This document shows positions 1 to 12,200 of a stretch of 64,000 nucleotides of DNA, in pieces; position 1 is the stretch's first letter, and every line of letters begins with the position of its first letter. The stretch is taken from the NCBI RefSeq assembly GCF_001640805.2, contig NC_066837.1, forward strand, positions 26,660,789 to 26,724,788, in the 5' to 3' direction. The position numbers and the translations under genes are program-made. The notes beneath the pieces are model-generated. The model was not told where the DNA came from and ran no database searches. It saw nothing but the letters and a program-made list of their open reading frames with translations. Source of the DNA: Lates calcarifer. Its lineage: Eukaryota; Chordata; Actinopteri; Centropomidae.

Positions 1-109
1 ACGGAAGCAAAAACAGCGTGTTCGGTCTTCACGTTGCCTCTATCATTTAAATGTCATTTAAAGACTACCTCTCTTGCGGCTGGTTGTGTCCTCTTCATCA
101 CGCTGACAC
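1..109 (+). promoter_or_regulatory. endov 5' flank / 5'UTR, partial
   Basis: Only 109 bases precede the start codon. CGGAAG at 2-7 fits an ETS-type site of the kind common near housekeeping promoters, but one short match proves little. An ATG at 51 lies out of frame with the main start. No TATA box or clear start site can be placed. Confidence 0.3.
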
Positions 110-153
110 ATGTCTGCTCCACCTGCAGAAGACCTGGTCAGGCAGTGGGAACG
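110..153 (+). CDS. endov: endov coding exon 1 (residues 1-15, split codon)
   Basis: Codes MSAPPAEDLVRQWE plus the first two bases of R15, then donor GTCAGA at 154. The junction with exon 2 restores W-E-R-E-Q-A-R-L, the same W-x-R-E-Q-A-R-L block found at the mammalian exon 1/2 border, which is why I accept this short exon. Both the -3 base (C) and the +4 base (T) make the start context weak. Confidence 0.85.
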
Positions 154-3100
154 GTCAGACATTACTTTGTTATTTGTATACCGGAATTATACTCAGCATA
201 ACACTATCACTATCAATGGCACTTAGCTCCAACAGTGTAGCCACTTATTTTCCACTTACTTATGATTTGCTAACGTGAAATAGGAGCTTGTTGAATAACA
301 AACCAGGGTCCAGAAGGTACTGACAGATGTTACTACATTTGTCTGTGTCCCTGTGTCCCCTGTGTTGTAACTCTGTCTGCCAGCAGCCCTGGGCCTGTGC
401 CACCACTCCTCCTCAGCAGCCATTGATTTGTGAGTTTGTAATGACAAGGCCAGTGATAACACCATGATTCTGTATTATGTCCTTATGCTGCCTGTCATCT
501 CCAGCTCAGATTTGTGTGTGTGCTCACACAAGCCCCGTGGAGCTGTGAAAGTCCAGCTGGGAGATGTATCATCAGTGTGTGAACCTTGAGCCTGGTTTAT
601 CTCACAGATTGTTCATTCTCAGTCCAGATATAACTAAACTTGTTTTTTGTTTGTTTTTTAAATCAACAATCACGAAGTCTACTTCATAATCTCTGGTCTC
701 AAAGTAGAGCGGTCAAACTTTTGCACAGAAGAAACCTTAGACCTTAAACCAACTGTAGGAAAGTTTTGACCAATCATCAGCCAAACACAGTTTTCTTAGA
801 ATTAAGTGTTTTTTTTTTCTTTTAAGTTTTAAATTGTATCTTCTGCAAATTCTGTCTCTACATTCAGGTGTAGAGCCAGGTATGCAGTTCTGATGAATAA
901 AATACCTCATGCTTTTTACTGATGAGTAGTTATATCATAAAGCCCTTCTCATGTATATCAAAACTATTACAGATGACATGACTTTGGTGTCTTGAATGGT
1001 GGCTACAGTCTTGTTTTTCTTATTGATGAAAATCTACATGTAGTGTGTTTTACAGTGTAATATAATTGAATAATAGCTCTGTTGTTGACTTTTACTAATA
1101 TTACAGACATAAACAAATCTCAAGAGTGTTTTTAGCACGTATGTGTATTTGTATCTGTTTGTGTTATGTGGGTGAAAGCTTAGTAATCTGCTCTTTGTGC
1201 AGTGAGCAGGCCCGTCTGAGACAGCAGGTGGTGGAGGAGGACACTGAGGACTGGCAGAGGAGTCCAGACTTCTCTGGCCTGGAGAGAGTTGGTGGAGTGG
1301 ACCTCTCCTTCATCAAAGGGGACGACGTCAACGCGTGCGCCCAGCTCGTGATACTAAGCTACCCCGACCTCGAGGTGAGCTGTCCACTCACTGCGCCCAA
1401 TAATTACAGATGACCCTGGGGATCTGCGAGCTTTGTCGACCTTTAGTGGTGAAAAAGGCAACAGCAGCAGCAGTAATGACAGAATGCATGTCTCTGGCAG
1501 TTTGTGTTTGGATAGTTGAATGCAAGGTCTCAGTAAGGGGTTTGCTAAGTTTGCTACTTTTTCATCACTCCTAACCTCATGGTGACGACAACAAGCTGAC
1601 TTCAGCAAAGTAGTCATAGTTTTACTAAGGCTGTCTGGCTGCTGCTGAAATGATTACTAATGCCTCAACATCACTGATAATTTCTCCTGTGATTTTCTGT
1701 TTAATTTTGAACTTTAAGCAATGTCCAGATATACTGTCGAGTACCTGGGAGCTGTTTTTATTAAACACATGTTAGAGTCTTTTCTCTCACAGGTTGTTAC
1801 TTTAGATCCATATCAAACTCATTACTTGATATTTTACAGGAATCACAACAGGGCACACAACTGTAAAGTCTGACATATCACACATTTATTTGTTCTACTC
1901 AGAGTCAGTTACTCTTTTTGTCTGTTCATTGGTGAGAAAACGGGTTACAACAAGAAAAGGCTTCTCACACCTACAATTACCTGAACTGCTCTTAGGCAAG
2001 TATTTACACTATGTACAATTTCACACACATGTAGATCAATCTAAGCAAGCACGGTCTGGTTGGGTGTCGGGAAAAAGGCAAAAGCGAATCCAGCCTCTCC
2101 AGAAAGCGTTTTAAAATCTCCGCCATCCACCCTGGTCCAATCAGCTGCTCCCCTCACAACTCAACTTCCTTAAAGCCAAATGACAGGAACAGGTGAAAAC
2201 TGTGCCTCCTCTGATAACTGCAGTGGATTTTAATATCCTTTACCTATAAAGTGGTAGATGTCTAATCTAAATGAAAAAGTAGACTTGTCGAGTATAGAAA
2301 ACAATGGTAATACACACAAGAACTGCAGTTTAATGTACAAAACAACTCAAAGTCGAGTCTTGTTAAGCCAGCTGTTGTTATAGTGACCTTGGCAGTCTCA
2401 ATTTTCAATATATTTACTTTTCTGTGTAGCCTTTCATAAGCACTCCTCTTTCCTGCTGTTTATCTGTGTATTAATGAGGGCCACTGGCACACTTCCATTG
2501 TATAACCCATTATAATTAATGATATTTGTCAGTGTATGTTGTTGATACATGGATCCAACAAGGCTAATGAAATGTTGCTCAGAAATTCTGTCCAATAATG
2601 TGATTATGTTCCCTGCTTGCTTTCAATTTACTCTAACACTGCCACCTAAGGCCATTTATGACACAAAGTAATACTGGTAACATAATGCACAGTGTGTCTG
2701 TCCACTGCTGCTGATTTAATAGAAAAAAGGCAAATGTTTAGTACTTTTAAATAAACTAGCCTCAAACAGAGGCTTAACACTTTTAAACTGTAAATTAGAG
2801 TAAACATCCTTGTCAGCATGAACAGTCCTAGTTATTGAAATTCTTGGCAACAATACCAATACCACATACCAAGATGCCATGTTTCATCACTGCTGTTTTG
2901 TGGAGAGGGATGAAGGCCACTGCTGTCAAACATAAGTCACTGACATATCTTGAAAGGTACCTGACATTTCTGTCTATTGAGAAAACATCCTTGTGTCAAG
3001 GCTCTGTGGGCCTGTTGCCGTGCACAGTCCTGAGCTCTTGCATGTTTCATTTGTAGCTGCTGCTCAGAGCCTTTACAAAATATGTTTGTGTCAAATGTTA

Positions 3101-6100
3101 CAGCATTTGAGACCTTGGCACGTCTCACTGCAGAAAAACATTTTCCTAACTGGTCAGAAAGTTGCTGAGCATCTCGAGCACCAAAGCATTGCAGCCTCTG
3201 GTCTCCAGAATCCTATTAATACTTAGTGCAGTAAGAAGGTCACCATTGGAGATATGGATAGTGGAGGATGGTGTTGCTTAAAATAGATTGGTACAAAGAT
3301 AGAAAGGTTCAGAGGTGCATGATGCCTGTTGATGAATACTAACTTAAAAATAAAAGCTTCCGGATAGACTGAGAAAATTCCGTCATTTTAAGAAGCCAAG
3401 TCATAAACCTAACCAGAGTTTCATTTTAAAATGTCAGTTCAAAGACTCTCAGTTGGAGAGCCTTAACCTTAACTATATAACATGTTTTTCATATTTAAGT
3501 GAGAAATATTTGTTTGCTCTTGCCGGCATCTTACAAAACACATGTACATACTGACATACAACAGGGCTGTGGACTCAGTCAAGAGAAGGTCCATTTGGCA
3601 GTGCAGACAGATGAGCAAACAGATGATATCTGAGATTATCCTGATTGGATATTAAGGCTGTATTACAGGAATAACATACAATGGCATACAGAGTCAGTGT
3701 TGTGAAGTTTATTTGAGTGATAAATAAATAAATAATAAATTAAGATTTTAAATGGAAATAAATTTGGTGTGGTACATACAGTAATGACTTGTTTAGTATT
3801 TGAAATACAGGACTTACATTTGACTTGGGTCTTAACTCAAGATTTCATAGCCAAGACTTAAGCCTTAAGCCAAAGGGAATGCTTTGTCCACCTCTGTTGA
3901 CTTGTACTATATTACCAAACAGGACATTTTCATTGAACTTCCAGCCTTATATGAGCATTTGCTAGCCAGAAGACTTTAGCCTGCTAAATCACGAGTGCAC
4001 TTTACCAGTGGACACAGTCGTATCAATCTGGTGATCGGGTTATAAATTTACTTTCTGTAAATATCACTTTCTCATGGAGCAGTCCTCATCAAGTCCAACT
4101 AAACAAACAACTTTTTTATAGCGAAAATTCATGTCAAAAGAATCTTAATCTGAAAGAAAAAAACAATATAATTAAACTTGTGCTGGCTAACTGTAGCTAA
4201 GGATAAACTGTGTTTTGATGGACCACACCTATTAGCATCACTGAACCTCAAAACTGATGTTGACATTAGCAGGTTACTTTTCATGTGGTTCAGTATGTTT
4301 CAGCTGACTAGCATAGTAGCTAACTAGCCCGCCCTGCTCCAGTGGATGTTTGTATGGTCGCTAGTTCAGTAAACTAAGATGCTTGTTATGCTGTAGCAAA
4401 CAAAAAACATGCTATTTGATTCAGTTTAATTTTAAAGCTGCATAACCTTAATTTAAGTGTCCACTTATGAACACAGCAGGTAACTGAAATAGAATAACTT
4501 TGTCTGATGTTCAGAATATGTTCGCAGCCTTTAATCAACAAGAAGTAACAGATGTTTCATTTTGTGCCAGATGGGGGATGTTAGTGATCATCTTGCACAG
4601 CTTGTGTATGTGTCTATGGACTCGCCCTTATATATACACTGGGGGGCACACATTTGTCTGAAGCATGCAGCACCTGAACCCTGATGATGTCACTGTCTTA
4701 GCTCCTTTTAGGACCACAGATTTCTGTATCCAAACCCAGTGTTATTATAGTGAGCTGACTGTTTGATCACAGCCTCTCAGCCACCATGCTGCCCTGAAAA
4801 AAAGTCATAAACAAAATCTCGTGTCTGTCCCCCTCATGCCAGGTGCTGTATGAGGACAGTCAGATGGTGACCCTGACAGCCCCCTACATAGCTGGCTTCC
4901 TGGCCTTCAGAGAAACCCCCTTCCTCCTGGAAGCTCTGGAGCGGCTGCAGGAGAACCAGCCCACACTTCTCCCTCAGGTCAGCTTTTGCACACATACATT
5001 AGTGGAGTCATAACTAGTTGTTAGGTACTTGATATAGGTATTAGACCTGCTTTGGATCCTCTGTGTCACACCTGTTATTTGTTCCTCATGTGTGCTTTAT
5101 ATCAAGATACTTTGATATGGTCTTGAGTCGAGTTCTGGTGTGAGGCAAACCATTTCCTCATAGCTGATTCTTTATTTTTTGCATTTGCTTGTGTTAAACC
5201 AGTGCCTAAGAGGCTACAGCTACATTAGCAGTGACTTGAACTCTTATTACATGTAAAATGTAGATTAAAGTATGACTTAATTTGGAGTAGTTCAAAATTT
5301 TGGGAAATGTGCTTATTTGTTATTTTTCCAAGGGTGAGATGAGAAGATATTGTCCTGTCTGTGATTAAGCCTACTCAATAGACTCTATCCAAAAAATATG
5401 CAGAATTAAATCTTTAAAACTAACGAATTAGCACATTATCTAGCTGTTCAACACAAACAGGAATGTAAAAATGTCAGTTTGTGTTGACAAATGTATCTGG
5501 CAACCTGTATTATAGCCAGAGGAACTGCACAGAAGTAGTGAGTGAAGGGGTAAATGGTTTGCTACATGATGTAGCACCCTTAAAATATGGACAAAGTCAG
5601 GCTATCAGTTTCCCCCTGCCTCCAGTCTTATGCTAAGGTAAGTTATTATTAACTGTGACACCAGAGGAAATACCATGCTGTGTGCCATTGTATATCAGAG
5701 TGGTTCAGAGGCAATAAAAAGACCAGTCCATGTCAGACTTGAATCAGTCTATTTGTATTTAATTGTTGCCTCTGGTGGACCCAGGCTCAGTCATGCTTTG
5801 ATGTCAATGCTAAAGGCAGCATGCAAAAATGCTTACACCTTAGAATTAGTTTTAGTAGTTATAACATACTACCTGCAAGCATGTTAACATTACATGCCAA
5901 TATTATATTAGCATTTCAGTTTACAATGCTATTATTAATCTTAAATTACAGATGAGGCTGGGGATTTTGCTCATTTATTTTAGTGGTGTTTGGGATGAAC
6001 TGTGGAGATGAGTGAGTGGAAATTTTGAATTAGTTTTTTTAAATGAGCTACAAGTTAGCTACACACCCAACAACTTACTGATATTACTGGGCTTTTCAAA

Positions 6101-6236
6101 AACTGTAAACCGTACCTTACTTCATGCACATTAAAATACACTGAATACATTGCAGTTACTGTGACATAGCTCCTCTGTTCTCTCTGTCTCTCACATATAC
6201 AGTTTTGCCCACCACATGTGTGTGCACACACGCACA

Positions 6237-6290
<54 letters not shown>

Positions 6291-9200
6291 CTTACCTCTA
6301 CCGCAGTCCCTTTATCTGCAACCTTTGAAGTTAGCTTTTCCTGTCACTTACAATTCACTGCAGGAAGAGAGTCTGTAGAGTGAGCTTCAGCTTCCAGAAT
6401 TCACTGCTGTGTCAGAGCTGGAAGAGTTAGAATATCAGTTTGAGGATTTTGTCTCTCACTAACTTTAACTTTTGAAGCTCAGGATGAAGACACTGTTTTC
6501 TCACTCTTCATTTGACATTGTATGTAGTTGCAGTTATGACCAAAGAATGTCCATAAACTGAACCAAAGTTAGCAGGCATTTTAACTTTGTTGTTTCAGAG
6601 GGAGCAAGTGTGTGATTGGCCGTAATTAACATTATTCATTACAACTGTACTTTCCCCTCTATGACATGCCTGCTAGACAAAACCCTGGAAAAAAATGAAT
6701 GTTTTAAAAATGAACAGGTAACAGCTATAGCTTTGTTTGTGCTATAGATCAGTTAATTTCAGTTGTGTGTTTGCTGTGTTTCCTTGTCAACAGGTGGTGT
6801 TTGTGGATGGGAATGGTCTCTTCCACTACAGAGGTAAGTCACACTGGTCTATACTGACCCAGGGAATGTTTCTGCAATATCTGTTCCTAATTTTTGATTT
6901 ATGGAATTAGACATTAAAGGACAGGCCTATAATTGGAGTAGAAAAGCACTGGGTAATATGTGCATTACCCAGTCCCATAATAACTGTATGTGTGTTGGCT
7001 CACTGTAATGACTTAGAAAGATACTTAATGGAACTGGGCTGTCATTAATAAACTTTGTTACACCTGTGCTTTTCCTGCTGTGACAAGTCAAAAAGTGAGA
7101 AAGCTGTGCTGTGAGAAAGGTCTATTGCTATCAGTTACCCAGAGTGATTTATGGCTAAAGTTCACATTGCATTAACAACCTCAGTGGCCTAAATGTTGGT
7201 CCTCTTATTTTGAGAAATAGGGCTCATTTGCTTTCTTTCCAGGGATAAGATGAAAAGATCAATATTAATCTCATGCCTCTGTGTTAACTACAGAGCTGGA
7301 CTTACTTAGCCTGAAGCCAGAGGAAAGACTCACATACTGCCAACTCCCCGTACAATCACAAACATAAAACAAACACATTCCTGTTTATGGAATGATTAGC
7401 AAACAAGATACAATAGGTCTAGAGTCAGCTTTAGAGCTTTTGGTAGCTATATTGATTCACTTCAGACAAAGCCAGACAAGCTCCCTGTTTTCTCCCTGTT
7501 TCCAGTCTTTTTCAAGATAAACTAAGCTAACTATGCCCCGACTTTACCTCTGTACATAAAGGATAAGGCTGGCGATATTCTCTGTGCTTCCCATGGAGCA
7601 ACAAAGTTAGTATCAACAAATTGGTACTAACAAGTACTGCCTGTGTATTCAAAGCCTGATACAGCTTTGTGCCACAGAGCTCCACTGGTGTCTTAAATAT
7701 TGAAAATATACCAATGAGCCACACTGTTACACTGGCTGATATTTTCCTGAATTACCATGAACACACATACTGTACTTTATTTTGAGTCAGTCCCACATGC
7801 ACTACACTTGTGCCAGAGATACTCACTAAAGCACCAAATGTAAATTAATCCACAGCTGAAAATAAAAACATTTATTTTTGAATAAATGAAATTATACTCT
7901 TCTGATTTACTGACAGCTCTCAGTAAGAAAGCAAATGAACATGTTTTTTTTGTTCAAAATGTTGAACTGTTCCTTTAAGTAATTTTTAAGAATGAGACTC
8001 GCAGAAGTACGACTAGGCCAGGTCACAACTTATAATAAATAGATCTTGTAGTAAACACCTGACAAATATTTTGAATGTGACTGTATAGTGATGTCATTTC
8101 ATTAAATCACATATTTAAATTCAGGTTCATTCCAGCTCTGTTTTATAGTTCTGTTTTATATTGGAGCTGATTCGGTTTTTGTTACTGTCCTGGTTTGGAC
8201 CCTGCAGAGTTCGGCCTGGCATGTCATCTGGGAGTGCTGTCAGGGCTACCATGTGTTGGTGTGGCCAAGAACCTGCTGCAGGTGCAGGGTGTGTACAAGA
8301 GTGAGGAGCACCAGTCACAGGTGAGATGGTCACTTCTTTAGTGTTGTTTTTTCCCTTTCTGTGCTGTGGAGCTTTGTCACTCTGTGGTTTGTCTTGCAGA
8401 ACAATAAATGTAATAAAGATGCTGATGTGCTGCATCATATTCAGACATGTATAAAGGCCTTTCCTGTAAAAGAGAAGAGCACACTTTCAGTAATCACTTT
8501 TTTCTGTTGTATTTACTCACTGCATTCCATGAAAAAAGTGAAGAAATGTCAGAGAGGGACAAACAAAGGACAGAATCCTCAATTGCTATTCAATGTGCAT
8601 CTCTGTATGTGCATATGAACTCACACTTAAACATCTATTTGTATGCGCTTGCAAGTGTGTGTGTGTGTTGGTGTGTACACTGTTTTGACAGTGTGACTTT
8701 TATTGTAAGCCAAGGCCTCCTTGTGTAGCTAATGCTAATGTGACTTTTTGAATACAAATCAAAGTGGAACAAATACCTGTTGGTCAAAGTATACCTGTGG
8801 GACAGTAAAATCTGGATGTCATTAATATGCAAATGCTCACTTTGTTTCGGTGGAGCCTCTGTGACCTGTTGGGGAAAGAACAAAATCAAGTAGAATTTAA
8901 GTCTGACTCATGCTCAGGCATCTGGCTGCTATCTAAGATAGTGAGATAAACATAGTATTTTTTAACTTATAAAACAAAATGTGCATCTAAAATGTTGTGG
9001 TGTGTCATGGAATGTAACTGGATTATATCTTCACCTGTGCCTTTGCTATACACATCAAAATCTGGTCTGTCACGTTCCATTTTTGACCTGGATTTCTGAA
9101 GAAGAAGAACATTTAGATATTTTCAAATGTTTACATTTGCATAACCTCTACATGTGGATTGTAGATGCATTTACACTTTACACACTGTGTTGTTAATGTA

Positions 9201-12200
9201 TGTGTCATCCCTCAACCTAACTTTTTTTGTGTGTTCTGACATTGGCAATAACTAATCTCAGCACTGTACTTGAGGAAAACATCAATATGTAAATATTTCG
9301 TAGATGATGTCAAACCATAGAGGAGAAGTGATGGGCATTTCCTGTAATGCTGATGACAAGTGCTTTTCAAAAGGGAGCCAGAGTGGATGGCTCTACCATT
9401 CATCTGATTCACTGCTAACTCAATTAGCAGGCAATACACTCTGTTTGTAACCCCAACAGTCTTCATGTAGTAGTATAACATGCTAATTCAATTCTCTGCA
9501 GGAGTGTATCCATCTCCCGCAATTAGTGTTAGTGGCTGTGGAATCAGAAAATGTTGGTTTGTCTCTGCTTTGGGAAGGAATCTGATCTCTGTGTTCACAC
9601 AAGACACATCACCTCTTGAGTATGCAGTCACATGCACGTACTGATACAACCTGGGCCAAAATCCTACTGGCTCAGACATGATCATTTTAGGTATCAGGTA
9701 GCATCGGCATCACACGTCTGTGCTGCCTCTTTGGGTTCAAGCGATCAGCTTTGAATCAGCTGCTGTGCATGAAATTTTAGAAGTCCCTTCCCGTCCATAC
9801 TGATGTAATTGTCAGTCTCTGGGGCTCCGTCTAATTTGTCCAAAGGCACGCACAGAATCGCAACGCCTTGACACCAGCTTCAGTGTTTGATCGCTTGGTG
9901 GGGAAATTAGCTTTGAGGTAATCTGTGAAACACAAGCCGTCAGGCTCCCTACCAAATTTCAGAAAATTAGCCGTTTAGAAATAAGATTAGCCATTACCGG
10001 CTCTACAAGCCACACCACCACGTACCACTGACAAGCGATAGGCTGCCATACTCAATTAGATGTCATAGAGGGTTTCCAAAAACATTTACAGCACACAGTG
10101 TTTTCAAAAACCAATATTCAGTCTGAGAAGTGTCTCTGAAGGCTCCAGACAGAACTCTCTCTCTGTTGCAGTAATTAAATGCACCTGCCTCAAGAGTAAA
10201 AGAGGTGTGTGTTTGCATGTGTTTGTGCGTGTGTGTGTGTCTTTATAAGACGCAGGTGCACAGATTCCTGAAGGAATTAATGTGGAATGTGGAAATAAAA
10301 TAATTTCTAGCAAAAGTATTGTGTGGTTGAAAAGCACAAGTACACATAATTTGTTGCAGGATGGTCCTGTATCCACAGTCATCGATACACTGTGTAACAC
10401 ATTGATCTTAACTAGTTTATCGTCATATTAAGCCTTTAAGAGCTTCTTAAAGGAATGGCTCAGCATTCTGAGAAACACACTTAGTCTTTATCTCTCTGAG
10501 AGTGAGATGAGCAGATCGATATTACTCTCATATTTGTTCATTATTAGTACAGAGCTGGAGCCTGAACGTGATTAGCAGTTAGCGAACAGCAGCAGTGTAC
10601 AGTGACTTTCTGAAATCACACAGAGGTTGGCAAGTATGTTACAAATTATGTCTATGTATAGAAATGATAAGACTGAGACTGTCCAGTCAGTACAAAATGT
10701 GTGGAAGCCTGAAGCCTGAAGGAAGACTTCAACTCAGAAATCCAACTTGCAAATAGTCATTTTACATTTATGTTTGTGATTGAAGTTAACAGATAAAATC
10801 AATCATGCCACTCAGTGTGCCTCAGAGGTGGGTAGGTTGGTGTATTTTTGAACTTTGGACAGAGACAGGCTAGCTGTTTCCCCCTGCTTCCAGTCTGTTA
10901 GCTAGCTATGCTCACCACATTCTGATTCTAGTTCTGTACTTGTGCTGCATTCCTGCAGTATTGGCAGAATGGGAAGAATAGGAAATCATCCTGTTTTCCG
11001 ACTTTGGAATATTCAAGCTTCTTCACCTCCACTGCCTTGTAGTCATCATTTAAATAAATAAGCTAATTCAGCCTAAATTAACACATTTTGTGGTATGAAA
11101 AATTTGGAGCAGTTCATTAACAAGTGAAACCAGAGACAGTGTACAGCTTCTTTTAAATGTGATGAATCACTTGTATTAGTCAATGGAGGCTTTGCAGCCA
11201 TTTTGTTGACACTCTTTCCACCAAGCAGAAAGTATTGCAGCTGTCAGAAATTCCTAATGTTTTTGACTCTAAATTACAACTTGCAGACTGACATGAACAG
11301 TTTGGAAGACTGAATTTTCAAGAGGTTGAAGTAATCCCTTTAAATCAAGAAAAAAATTAAGCTGTAGTGTGAGAAAACTCAGATATTCTAGTCTGCTGGA
11401 TTTTTTTTCTCTTTACCACTAAATAATGGACTGGACAACTTATTAAGAAAAAGAGTCTTTGCAGTGTAGTCCCCAAAGCAGTCAGTGTGTCCATTAAAAA
11501 ACATACATGCATCCCGTTGAAGTGTCCTTGAACAAAACCCTTCATCCTACCTTCTCTCTAGTCGCTCTGTTACTTGCAGTGAATTCCCACAAGATGTAAA
11601 TGTAATGTGTCTGTGCTTGAGCAGAGACAGGGGAGTGCAGTGTGTTTTTGTCTGTGCCGAGGCTGAGACAAAACGAAAAGGATGAAAGAGGAGAGAAACT
11701 GTTTTGTTTCTTCCTTTTTGTCCTTGATTCAGTTTTTGGAAAATGATATCTGTGTTGAAGTTTCTTGTTGCCCAGCATCTGTCTGATCTTACCTCTCTTT
11801 TTACCACCAGTGTAGCTTTCCTACTCTTCTTCTCCATCCCTCTCATCTCTCACTTTGTCTTCCTTCCATCTCATCTCTTTCTCTTTTTTTCCCTTTTTTC
11901 TCTATGTCTCTTTCTCACTAATAGCCTGGCTGTAACTCAAACTAGTGTGTTATTGATGACTTGCTCTGTCTTTCTGCTGTTCTGGCTTCAGTCCCATACT
12001 TGCTTCATAGAAGCCAAATCTCTTGCTCCCATACAAACACACAAACAACGCACACATGCCCTCGCACACAGTTGGCCTCATCCCAGCCGGGATCGGAGGC
12101 CCTGCGCAGCCCCTCCTGTCTCCCTGCTGGCTGCTTGCTGTAATCAGTCATAGTAGAGTGGACACTCCATCCATCACCCCTTGGAGGCTAAGCTCCCTTC

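Larger units (their letters stand above)
4978..6793 (+). other. endov intron 3
   Basis: Contains a TTAA-family repeat copy (about 5277-5660) and the (CA)n tract at 6245-6288. The rest shows nothing recognisable. Confidence 0.85.

Noticed and set aside
8208..8209. Alternative AG acceptor two bases into endov exon 5
   Set aside because: Would shift the frame at codon 131 and destroy the conserved FGLACHLGV block.
11743..12153. 136-codon frame, + strand, leucine/phenylalanine-rich, could look like membrane segments
   Set aside because: The hydrophobic appearance comes from a T/C-rich tract in endov intron 5; no family match and no start or splice context.
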